Positions 1-7,189 of a stretch of 51,499 nucleotides of DNA are shown one piece after another. The position numbers and the translations under genes were made by a program. Under the pieces are notes generated by a model. That model worked only from the letters and a program-made list of their open reading frames with translations. It searched no databases and was not told the DNA's origin. Within the stretch, counting starts at the first letter, position 1. Every line of letters starts with the position of its first letter. Source of the stretch: Sphaerochaetaceae bacterium (GTDB taxonomy: Bacteria > Spirochaetota > Spirochaetia > Sphaerochaetales > Sphaerochaetaceae); contig JAILRW010000037.1 of the NCBI GenBank assembly GCA_024698005.1, positions 1 to 51,499 on the forward strand, read 5' to 3'.

Positions 1-1523
1 TCTGATATAGAATCACTGTAATAGTAAGTTCTACTGTACTTATCAATTACACCATGAGCCATCAACAAAACTGTTCCTTCATAAGAAATGCCTTCAAACC
101 TCTTATAGCCCAACTTGTACTGTGCAACTAAAGCATCGCTACCAAAAGCATATGAAAGATATCTTGAAACATTCTGGACAGTACCACCACTTGAAATTCT
201 TGTTGTAGAAACATAGTAAAGAGACTGGTCATTCTTCTCGTAAGCACCATTTGCTCTGTGATACATAAATGGAGAGGTGTAAACAAGCTCAAGTGAATCG
301 TAAAGATAGCCATCTGCTTTTGCTTTGGTACTCTTCCTTCCCAAGACAGCTGCATATCCATCTACAGAAGCACCATCCGAAGGAGCTCTTGCTTCTCCTA
401 CAGGAAGGTCATCAATAGCAAGTTGTAAATAATATGATACATTCTTGCTTTTGGCGAAATTAACTTCAATAGAAGCAAGAGAGTTTGCGTTGCCAGCGAT
501 ATAGAAGTTATGCATGAAAAGAAGTGGATTTAAGACTCTAAAGTCAACAGTCCCCTCTTCAGATTGATACATTACAGCTTCATTGAAAACAAAGGAAAGT
601 CGTCCCTTTAGGAAGTTGAACTCAAATCTATGGCCAAGCATAAATCTGACACCTTTAGTTGGCCTTCTATCATAGTCATTTGCAGCAGTTCCAGGTTCAA
701 CTTCCTCAAGATCGTAATTCTTAGGATGACTAAAGAATGTTGTCAAAAGCTGGTACTTGAATACATTTCCACCCTTGAAGGTAAGAGTGAAATAATCGTG
801 GTAAGAAAGAGTATCTCCAAGAATAAGATTACCCATCTCACCATTACCCCAGGAGAGTCTATCACGTCCTACAGTGAATCTTGCAAAGGAATTTCCAAGT
901 GTAACATAAGCTCTATTCGGGAAGTCTACTGCGATACCTTCATTCATGAGCCATGGAATGTTAGTTCCTATTGCATGTGTATACTTCTGAGACATTTGAT
1001 AATATGCCTTAGAAATATCATTTACTGTTGTCCTTGTCTTATACTTATTATAATCTTCCGCATCACCTTCCCTTGCGCCAATATTCAAATTGACAAATCC
1101 AGAGAGGAAGTTACCTTGATTGATTGTTGCACAGATATTTATTGGATCTTCTTCAAGATCAGAAGGAATTACTGCAAGAGAAGTTGCATAGCTATGTCCT
1201 GTCTGGAAAATTCCCTTTGGAGCAAGACGTACATTGAAGCGATAATTGAAGCCCGTTTCTTCATCTGTTACCTGAGAAAGTAAAACCTCTTTACGTGTCT
1301 TTACAAAATCGTCACTCGGTCTAAGGTTTTCCAATATATCTTTTGCCTCACCCTTGGTCCAAGGTCTAGCACCTGAAGGCAAAGCTTTTCCTTCCATTAT
1401 ATACAATGAGTCTATTTCTCTATATATCGGATCTGAAAGCGGAATGACTTCTTGAGCCCCAGCAACGATTGAAAAAATACTGAAAAATAATATGACGAAG
1501 AAGACAATATGTCGTTTATTCAT
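1..1523 (-). CDS. Wzi-like outer-membrane beta-barrel protein (partial, runs off the window start)
   Basis: The gene is read on the minus strand from ATG at 1523 and stays open to the window edge, giving about 507 residues without a stop. The first 22 residues are a clear signal peptide: MNKR, a run rich in F, I and V, then AGA before QE. The mature start (DPIYREIDSLY, then ALPSGARPWT) and the later SWGNGEMGNLILGDTL segment resemble capsule-assembly Wzi-type barrel proteins. The remainder alternates aromatic and polar residues, as expected of a transmembrane barrel. If so, it sits in the outer membrane and may take part in surface polysaccharide attachment or export. An in-frame TGA lies 12 bases upstream of the ATG, so no longer start exists, and no good ribosome binding site is visible. 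The family call is by recollection and moderate; the exported barrel nature is more certain. Confidence 0.6.
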   Translation of the reverse strand, partial: MNKRHIVFFVILFFSIFSIVAGAQEVIPLSDPIYREIDSLYIMEGKALPSGARPWTKGEAKDILENLRPSDDFVKTRKEVLLSQVTDEETGFNYRFNVRLAPKGIFQTGHSYATSLAVIPSDLEEDPINICATINQGNFLSGFVNLNIGAREGDAEDYNKYKTRTTVNDISKAYYQMSQKYTHAIGTNIPWLMNEGIAVDFPNRAYVTLGNSFARFTVGRDRLSWGNGEMGNLILGDTLSYHDYFTLTFKGGNVFKYQLLTTFFSHPKNYDLEEVEPGTAANDYDRRPTKGVRFMLGHRFEFNFLKGRLSFVFNEAVMYQSEEGTVDFRVLNPLLFMHNFYIAGNANSLASIEVNFAKSKNVSYYLQLAIDDLPVGEARAPSDGASVDGYAAVLGRKSTKAKADGYLYDSLELVYTSPFMYHRANGAYEKNDQSLYYVSTTRISSGGTVQNVSRYLSYAFGSDALVAQYKLGYKRFEGISYEGTVLLMAHGVIDKYSRTYYYSDSIS

Positions 1524-1705
1524 AAATAAAAGTATTATTCAAAAACAGAACTCCTTCAATCAAAAAACAGAAATAGTCCAATAAATGGTAACTATTTAAT
1601 AGGAATAGACCTTTTATAAATAAGCAATAGCAATTAATGTTATGGAATTGAATTCAATTTTATTACATAATAGAGAAAATTAAAGAGAGAGGCACTTCAG
1701 GAATA

Positions 1706-2953
1706 ATGCGAATAGCATTTGGGTTTGACATATTCTATCCAGAGACTAATGGTGTTATTACAACAACCATCGATTTGGCGAGAAATCTTATTGATATGGG
1801 ACACGAAGTCTTCTTCTTCGTTCCTGATGATAAGGCTTTTCAGGATGATGTCATTGAAAACGGAATAAAAATAATCCACATAAAAGCTCTCCCTACTTTT
1901 ATTTACAAGGGAATCAAGATCATGCCTATCTGGGGCTGGTTCCTTGCAAAATATTTCAAGAAGTATCGTTTTGACATTATCCATAACACCTCTCCATGGC
2001 TAATGTGCATGGCCTTGAATCATGCTGCAAGAAGAACTCATACACCAGTTCTGGCAACCCATCACACTCTTATTGATGATCCTAACTACATCAAGTACGC
2101 ACTCAAGAGTGATACTCTTGCAAAACTTGCAAGAAAACCGATGTGGCAGATAATATTCAGCCCATTCTTTGAACTTGTATGGATGGCAACAGCCCCTAAC
2201 AAGCAGACTTGCGAAAGCGTAAAATCCCACATGCCATTCTTGGATGTGAGATATGTCTCCAATGGAATAAATATTTCCAAATTCGATAGCGATAAATGTT
2301 CTGGAAAACTACCAAAGGAGATTTCAGAGGATTGGGTCGGCAAGAAGACCTTCCTCTATGTCGGAAGACTTGGCTTTGAAAAGGCTATAGATGTAGCAAT
2401 CAAGGCATTCTCAATTGCCCATAAGAAGCATCCAGATGCAAAGTTCATTATCGTAGGTCAGGGACCTGCTCAGAACGAGCTCAAGGATATGGTGAAGTTG
2501 AATGGACTTGAAAACAGTGTTCTTTTCACTGGCATGATTCCGAATTCAGAAGTTATAGACTCTATGCTTATGAAGAAAGTAAATTCCTTTGTTACTGCTT
2601 CCCTATCTGAGAACCAGTCTATGACTATCATTGAAGCAATTTGCTCAGGTGCTCCTGTGATCTGTGCCGATGTCTATAACATGACAAGCCTTGTAGGCCC
2701 TGATGCTGGATGGTACTTCCAGCCATCAAACCCTGAGGACATGGCAGATAAGATGATCGAAGCACTCTCTAACCTTGATGAGAGAGATAAGAAAGCTGAA
2801 AATGCATTAAAGAATAAAAATCTCTATGACGGCAAGAAGGTTGCAAAAGAGTTTGAAGCTCTATATATTGAACTCCTACAGAGAAAAGAAGATGGCTTCT
2901 ACGTAAAGAATGGACAGCAAAAGGCCCGCTATTACAACAGGAACTTTACTTAA
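1706..2953 (+). CDS. Family 4 glycosyltransferase, probably diacylglycerol glucosyltransferase type
   Basis: A 415-residue GT-B fold retaining glycosyltransferase. The N-terminal acceptor domain starts with GFDIFYPETNGV (residues 6-17). The donor domain has FLYVGRLGFEKAID (216-229), a VGQGP loop (250-254) and the EX7E motif with E302 and E310. The N-terminal half resembles bacterial 1,2-diacylglycerol 3-glucosyltransferases, which make membrane glycolipids from a nucleotide sugar and diacylglycerol at the inner face of the membrane. AGGA lies 4 bases before the ATG. It converges on the MGDG-synthase-like gene and the two coding regions overlap by 8 bases at their 3' ends. Glycosyltransferase function is secure; the acceptor is inferred. 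Confidence 0.85.
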   Translation: MRIAFGFDIFYPETNGVITTTIDLARNLIDMGHEVFFFVPDDKAFQDDVIENGIKIIHIKALPTFIYKGIKIMPIWGWFLAKYFKKYRFDIIHNTSPWLMCMALNHAARRTHTPVLATHHTLIDDPNYIKYALKSDTLAKLARKPMWQIIFSPFFELVWMATAPNKQTCESVKSHMPFLDVRYVSNGINISKFDSDKCSGKLPKEISEDWVGKKTFLYVGRLGFEKAIDVAIKAFSIAHKKHPDAKFIIVGQGPAQNELKDMVKLNGLENSVLFTGMIPNSEVIDSMLMKKVNSFVTASLSENQSMTIIEAICSGAPVICADVYNMTSLVGPDAGWYFQPSNPEDMADKMIEALSNLDERDKKAENALKNKNLYDGKKVAKEFEALYIELLQRKEDGFYVKNGQQKARYYNRNFT

Positions 2954-4091
2954 GATTCTTCTTGAACTCTTCAATATCTGAAAGCATTATCTTGGCAAGC
3001 TTATCAGCACCATAAGTAATTGGAACCTTCTCGAACTTATCGTCAAACTCCTTCAATTTTTCAGGATCATTTGCATATTCAAGAACAATAGATGCCTGCT
3101 TTTCATAATCAAAAGCAGCGTTCCAACCTAGTTTATAGCGTTCAATATAATCGGCAGAAGCTAGGACTGTATAAACTGTCTCAGTAATCAGAAATGGCCT
3201 ATTTGCATATATTGTTTCAACTATTGTGTTAATTCCAGCTCTACCAGCTACCATATCAGCAGCATAGACATATTCATTTACGTTGGAAACAAATCCACGG
3301 ATATATCCCTTTACCTGTGGAGGGAAGCTCTTTATTATTGCCTCCAGTTTGCCCCTCATTGTCTCCCTCATACCACCGATAATAACAATCTGCATTGGAA
3401 TACCAGCCTGACCTAGGCGTTCAAGAAGACCTGTTGTTCCAAGACCTTCTCCTCCTAAATTAAGCTGCAATGTGAAGAGATTCTCATCAAGATCGAGCTT
3501 CTTTCTAGCCTCTGCTTTTGAAAGTACTGGAGAAGAAGCCAGAGAGTCCTGTAAAGGGAAAGGAACAAGCTTGAGGCTCTCTTCTCTCTGCCCCTGCTCA
3601 GCTGCACTCTTCAATCCTTCTATAGTGGAGACGTAGAATTTATCAAGACCATTGTTGATAGTAGCCTTAGGAACTGAGAATACATCGGTTGCAAAGTAAT
3701 ATACAGGAATATCTCTGTGACCGGCCTTGATCAAAAGATCGGTAAGAAATCGATTTGGATAAGGATGGGTAGTGAAGATAAAATCAGGCTTTTCTGCTTC
3801 AACAATTCTCTTCATTCTACCTGTAAGCAATCGACAGACCCACTTTGAGGCACTGTCCATACCATTTGTGCTCTGGTCATTCTTTTCACTCATCTTGCGT
3901 TCATACTTTGGCATCATGAGCATAGTTCTCCAGTATCTTTTGTTTATCCTGCCAATTGCCTTGATATCCAAAAGCTCAAAGAACTCAACAAGCTTTGCTT
4001 CATGCCCCATCATAGCAAGCTTTTCCTCGACAGCCTTTGCAGGCACATAATGCCCCTTACCACCATCAATATAAACACAGAGAGCTTTCAT
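2946..4091 (-). CDS. MGDG synthase-like glycosyltransferase (GT28 type)
   Basis: A 381-residue protein. Residues 1-170 match the N-terminal domain of monogalactosyldiacylglycerol synthase and processive diacylglycerol beta-glucosyltransferases, with a glycine-rich loop GGKGH followed by VPAKAVEEKL. The C-terminal half has the GT-B sugar-nucleotide part: LNLGGEGLGTTG, a VIIGG strand and GRAGINTIVETIYANRP, where GT28 enzymes bind the donor diphosphate. It is likely to transfer a hexose to diacylglycerol or a monoglycosyl lipid at the membrane. GGAAG sits only one base from the ATG, a poor spacing, but no in-frame alternative is better. It is divergent from the UDP-galactopyranose mutase gene (86-base gap) and overlaps the convergent GT4 gene. 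Donor sugar unknown. Confidence 0.8.
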   Translation of the reverse strand: MKALCVYIDGGKGHYVPAKAVEEKLAMMGHEAKLVEFFELLDIKAIGRINKRYWRTMLMMPKYERKMSEKNDQSTNGMDSASKWVCRLLTGRMKRIVEAEKPDFIFTTHPYPNRFLTDLLIKAGHRDIPVYYFATDVFSVPKATINNGLDKFYVSTIEGLKSAAEQGQREESLKLVPFPLQDSLASSPVLSKAEARKKLDLDENLFTLQLNLGGEGLGTTGLLERLGQAGIPMQIVIIGGMRETMRGKLEAIIKSFPPQVKGYIRGFVSNVNEYVYAADMVAGRAGINTIVETIYANRPFLITETVYTVLASADYIERYKLGWNAAFDYEKQASIVLEYANDPEKLKEFDDKFEKVPITYGADKLAKIMLSDIEEFKKNLK

Positions 4092-4177
4092 TCTTCCATT
4101 GTAAACTCAAATAAGGTAAAATAGCTACACATCTTTTATCGATGAACTATCACAATAATTCGAAGGAACAGTCTGTA

Positions 4178-5269
4178 ATGTACGATTATCTTGTTGTTGG
4201 ATCTGGTCTCTTTGGTTCGGTTTTCGCCCATGAAGCAAAAAAAAGAGGAAAGAGTGTACTTGTCCTCGAAAAGAGAAATCACATCGGTGGCAATATCTAC
4301 ACATATAAAGAAGATGGTATAAACATCCACAAGTATGGTGCTCATATCTTCCATACATCAATCAAAGAAGTCTGGGATTACATGAACCAGTTTGTTTCAT
4401 TCAATAACTACATCAATAGTCCAATCGCCAATTACAAGGGTGAAATATACAATATGCCATTCAATATGAACACCTTCTCAAGGATGTGGAACATCTCCAC
4501 ACCAGAAGAAGCTAAGGAGATTATTGACGAGCAGAAGAAGGAAATTTCTGGCAATATCGAGAATCTTGAAGATCAGGCAATCAGTTTGGTCGGAAGAGAT
4601 ATCTATGAAAAGCTCGTAAAAGGCTACACGGAAAAACAGTGGGGAAGAGACTGTACTGAGCTTCCTTCCTCAATCATCAAGCGCCTTCCTGTCCGATTCA
4701 CATATGACAATAACTATTTCAATGACTTCTATCAGGGAATTCCAATCGGAGGATACACTCAGATAATTGAAAAACTGCTTGAAGGAATTGAAGTAAAGCT
4801 AGAAGTAGATTTCAACAAAGATCAGGAAAAGTGGAGAGCTCAGGCAGAAAGAATTGTATATACAGGCTGTCTTGATGAGTACTTCCACTACTCCCTTGGT
4901 CCTCTTCAGTACCGCTCTGAAAAGTTCGAACTTGAAAGAGTTGAAACTGAAAACTATCAGGGAGTTGCTGTAGTCAACTATACCGACAGAGAGACCCCTT
5001 GGACCAGAATCATAGAACACAAGCACTTTGAAAAGGACCAGAGTCCTGTCACCTGGATAAGCCGCGAGTATCCTGTAGACTACAAGGAAACTGGTGAGCC
5101 ATATTATCCTATCAACGATAAGACAAATACCGAACTCTATCAAAAATACAAGGAATTAGCTCTGAAGGATGAAAAGCTCATCCTCGGAGGCCGTCTTGCA
5201 CAGTATGCGTACTTCGACATGGACAAGACTGTACTTGCAGCTCTTGAGCTTGTAAAAACAGAATTCTAA
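4178..5269 (+). CDS. glf: UDP-galactopyranose mutase
   Basis: A 363-residue flavoenzyme that interconverts UDP-galactopyranose and UDP-galactofuranose, supplying galactofuranose for surface glycans and glycolipids. The start was set at the ATG that gives MYDYLVVGSGLFG, the FAD-binding Rossmann start usual for this family. AAGGAA is 9 bases upstream, whereas an in-frame ATG 36 bases earlier lacks the family fit. Further family features are EKRNHIGGN, KYGAHIFHT, GYTEKQWG, the PVRFTYDNNYFND segment and the GGRLAQYAYFDMD end. Its neighbours are two glycosyltransferases and a Wzi-like outer-membrane protein, which supports a surface-glycan role. Confidence 0.95.
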   Translation: MYDYLVVGSGLFGSVFAHEAKKRGKSVLVLEKRNHIGGNIYTYKEDGINIHKYGAHIFHTSIKEVWDYMNQFVSFNNYINSPIANYKGEIYNMPFNMNTFSRMWNISTPEEAKEIIDEQKKEISGNIENLEDQAISLVGRDIYEKLVKGYTEKQWGRDCTELPSSIIKRLPVRFTYDNNYFNDFYQGIPIGGYTQIIEKLLEGIEVKLEVDFNKDQEKWRAQAERIVYTGCLDEYFHYSLGPLQYRSEKFELERVETENYQGVAVVNYTDRETPWTRIIEHKHFEKDQSPVTWISREYPVDYKETGEPYYPINDKTNTELYQKYKELALKDEKLILGGRLAQYAYFDMDKTVLAALELVKTEF

Positions 5270-5278
5270 TGAACACAG

Positions 5279-5307
5279 AAAAGGCCACCTCGTATGAAGT
5301 GGCCTTT
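5279..5307. terminator. Bidirectional terminator between glf and the hsp20 pair
   Basis: A 9-base-pair stem AAAGGCCAC/GTGGCCTTT with a 10-base loop lies between two convergent genes. Read on the minus strand the stem ends in TTTTC, so it mainly ends the hsp20 transcript. On the plus strand it follows the glf stop by about 10 bases. Confidence 0.8.
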
Positions 5308-5335
5308 GGTGTGTGTTACAGGAAACTCCTGTTAT

Positions 5336-5746
5336 TTAGTTAATCTTTACTTCGATCCTTCTTGGCTGGACCTTTGCCTTCTTTGGGATTGTGATGGTAA
5401 GAATACCCCTGCCATAATCGGCCTTGATAGCATCCTCATCTACACTATCTGGGAGAGAGAAGCTTCTTGAGAAGGAAGGAGTCATAATTTCCTTTACGAG
5501 CAATGTCTGCTTCTCTTTCTTCTCCTCTTCCACCTTGCAGGAAAGAGTGAGAATGTGCTTATCGACATTCAGTTCAATCTTATCCTGGTCATAGCCAGCA
5601 ACTTCAGCCTCGATAACATATTCATTATCAGTCTCATATACATCAACTGCTGGAATCTTCTTTACTGGGTTTGACCATGCATCAAAAAGGTCATTGAAGA
5701 TTGGATCGAATCCAAGGAATGGGTCTGCGTTTCTATAAAATTTCAT
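5336..5746 (-). CDS. Hsp20-family small heat-shock protein (second of a tandem pair)
   Basis: A 136-residue ATP-independent holdase with one alpha-crystallin domain spanning about residues 32-135. The domain opens with PAVDVYETDNEYVIEAEVAGYDQDKIEL and ends with GRGILTITIPKKAKVQPRRIEV, the usual last strand plus the I-x-I tail contact. The N-terminal arm, FLGFDPIFNDLFDAW, is short and aromatic. It starts 18 bases after the other hsp20 gene, with AAAGGAG in the gap, so the two form one transcript. The paralogues are clearly diverged, not a recent duplication, which suggests hetero-oligomers or different clients. Family call is secure. Confidence 0.95.
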   Translation of the reverse strand: MKFYRNADPFLGFDPIFNDLFDAWSNPVKKIPAVDVYETDNEYVIEAEVAGYDQDKIELNVDKHILTLSCKVEEEKKEKQTLLVKEIMTPSFSRSFSLPDSVDEDAIKADYGRGILTITIPKKAKVQPRRIEVKIN

Positions 5747-5764
5747 AATTGTAATCTCCTTTAA

Positions 5765-6181
5765 TTATTTGTTGATTGTTACGCTAATTTTCTTAGCTTC
5801 CTGCTTTGCTTTCTTTGGCACTGTAAGTGTCAGAACGCCCTTTTCGAAACCAGCACTGATATTCTCTTCATCTGCTTCCTCTGGAAGAGTGAATGCTCTA
5901 TCAAAAGTGCTGCTTACTCTTTCGCGAAGAATGTAGTGTCTCTTCTTTTCATCGTTAGAGCTGAAGCTCTTACCTGCAATGTGAAGAACGTGGTCATCTA
6001 CATGAACCTCGAGTTCCTTTTCATTTACGCCTGGAAGGCTAGCCTTGATGACATACTCACCATCAGTTTCCTCGATGTCCACTGGTGGAATCTTGCCACC
6101 TCTAACATTCCAGCCATCGAAGAAGGAATCAAGCATCCTCTCAAGACCTGTTTCGTTATATTTCTGTACATCGTTTGCCAT
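5765..6181 (-). CDS. Hsp20-family small heat-shock protein (first of a tandem pair)
   Basis: A 138-residue small heat-shock chaperone. The alpha-crystallin domain begins at about residue 32 (PPVDIEETDGEYVIKASLPGVNEKELEV) and ends GFEKGVLTLTVPKKAKQEAKKISV. The N-terminal arm contains LERMLDSFFDGW. A strong AAGGAGG lies 7 bases before the ATG. It is the promoter-proximal gene of a two-gene operon. The upstream region carries a full-consensus sigma-54 promoter and, about 120 bases from the predicted start of transcription, a palindrome array, so expression probably depends on RpoN and an activator, not on HrcA/CIRCE. Confidence 0.95.
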   Translation of the reverse strand: MANDVQKYNETGLERMLDSFFDGWNVRGGKIPPVDIEETDGEYVIKASLPGVNEKELEVHVDDHVLHIAGKSFSSNDEKKRHYILRERVSSTFDRAFTLPEEADEENISAGFEKGVLTLTVPKKAKQEAKKISVTINK

Positions 6182-6225
6182 ATTCGGCCTCCTTGTAATA
6201 TCTTTTTCTTTTGTACCAATATATA

Positions 6226-6241
6226 TGCAAAGCTCGTGCCA
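6226..6241 (-). promoter_or_regulatory. Sigma-54 (RpoN) -24/-12 promoter of the hsp20 operon
   Basis: The minus strand reads TGGCACG, then AGCT, then TTGCA, preceded by T. This matches every defined position of the accepted sigma-54 consensus YTGGCACGRNNNTTGCW. Transcription would start near 6215, giving a leader of about 33 bases that contains AAGGAGG before the first hsp20 gene. No competing sigma-70 promoter of similar quality is visible between it and the gene. Confidence 0.8.
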
Positions 6242-6318
6242 AAATATAATAATTATATATATAGAAAGAATTTAAATATTTAGATAAACAAAATAAAACA
6301 TTACAGGTAATACAATAA

Positions 6319-6351
6319 GTGTCATTTTGATACACATTGTCAGAATGACAC
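6319..6351. promoter_or_regulatory. Palindromic activator-site array (putative UAS) upstream of the hsp20 sigma-54 promoter
   Basis: The 33-base element has 12-base outer arms, GTGTCATTTTGA and TCAGAATGACAC, that are inverted repeats with one mismatch, separated by 9 bases. It also reads as two adjacent small dyads: TGTCA-TTT-TGATA (centre about 6326) and TGTCA-GAA-TGACA (centre about 6344), 18 bases apart. Its centre lies about 120 bases upstream of the predicted start site, the usual place for an enhancer-binding protein of the NtrC class. No T-run follows on either strand, so it is not an intrinsic terminator, and the arms are not CIRCE. Confidence 0.6.
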
Positions 6352-6392
6352 CTATTTTGGGTCAAAAAGGACTTTTTATGCCTTGAAGAGTT

Positions 6393-7115
6393 TCAGGAAC
6401 CGGGACATATCGAACCAAGGAACTCTCTAAGAGTCAGATTTGCTATGAAATTGAAGTGAATCACATGGCTTTTTTCTGTAACGAGTACACCCTTTTCCCC
6501 CTCTTTCAGATTCAAAAGAGCAATCTGAGCTTCATTATTTCCATAGGAAACAACTAAATTCTCAGAAAACCTATTTGCATAAATAAGCAGAACCTCATTC
6601 TGCCTTTCATACCTCAAACTATAGCCTAGAGAAAGCAGGTGACGAATGATCAGCACTTCAGGATCAAAGCCATGATAGAAGTAAGGAATATATATACTCT
6701 TTGATTTATCCTTGTTCCCCTTTATAGGAATTAGCAAACCAGTAGACAGGAACTTTTCAAAGATTCCTCTGACCTTGTAAAAATCCTTTATTCCACTACT
6801 CTTCATCAATGACTTCAAGCTAAACTCTTCAAGAGGTCGAGTTTTCAATATGGAATAAAGGGCAATAACATTGGATGCATTGGCAAAGTCATCCATGACA
6901 ATTTTTCTGAAGATTATATGGTCCTCATAGAAAACATCCTCTCCAGATGTGAACTCATATACATAGAGATAATCATCGCAACCAGCCATAGAAACGGCAG
7001 CAGTATCTATAGAAGATAGCTTCTTCTCTCCATCAAGTCCTAGATATCTGAGAGGAGAAACTATAGCAATCTTCTTTGAAAGTGAAAGTAGTTCAAGAGC
7101 AAGTTTTTCATCCAT
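6393..7115 (-). CDS. Uncharacterised protein, possible winged-helix segment
   Basis: I do not recognise this 240-residue protein. It is soluble, with no signal peptide or membrane span. Residues around 95-135 (ALYSILKTR, then LKSLMKSSGI and FEKFLSTGLLIPI) look like a helix-turn-helix/winged-helix unit, and the C-terminal half is a beta-rich region. The start was placed at the ATG at 7113-7115 because the longer reading frame begins at a TTG overlapping the RND pump stop and would include the pump's terminator in its coding region. The Shine-Dalgarno sequence is weak. It lies between the efflux operon and the hsp20 control region; this placement alone does not assign a role. Confidence 0.6.
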   Translation of the reverse strand: MDEKLALELLSLSKKIAIVSPLRYLGLDGEKKLSSIDTAAVSMAGCDDYLYVYEFTSGEDVFYEDHIIFRKIVMDDFANASNVIALYSILKTRPLEEFSLKSLMKSSGIKDFYKVRGIFEKFLSTGLLIPIKGNKDKSKSIYIPYFYHGFDPEVLIIRHLLSLGYSLRYERQNEVLLIYANRFSENLVVSYGNNEAQIALLNLKEGEKGVLVTEKSHVIHFNFIANLTLREFLGSICPGS

Positions 7116-7158
7116 GCCTATATCTACACTCTCAAATAAAAAATTGTAGTAATAAAAA

Positions 7159-7183
7159 CCCCGCAATGTTTGAATTTGCGGGG
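7159..7183 (-). terminator. Intrinsic terminator of the efflux operon
   Basis: A perfect 8-base-pair stem, CCCCGCAA with TTGCGGGG, has a 9-base loop and is followed on the minus strand by TTTTTATT. It starts 7 bases after the RND pump stop codon and separates the pump from the unknown gene downstream. Confidence 0.85.
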
Positions 7184-7189
7184 CAATGA

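Noticed and set aside
630-1283. A 217-codon open frame on the plus strand
   Set aside because: It is antisense to the Wzi-like gene, whose signal peptide and continuous frame are convincing.
1540-1571. Direct repeat AAAAACAGAA, two copies 22 bases apart, upstream of the Wzi-like gene
   Set aside because: It is short and A-rich, easily arising by chance in this AT-rich gap, and there is no further support for an operator.
1646-1659. 14-base palindrome AATTGAATTCAATT between the divergent Wzi-like and GT4 genes
   Set aside because: Low-complexity AT-rich palindrome. No promoter of quality aligns with it, so it is not listed as an operator.
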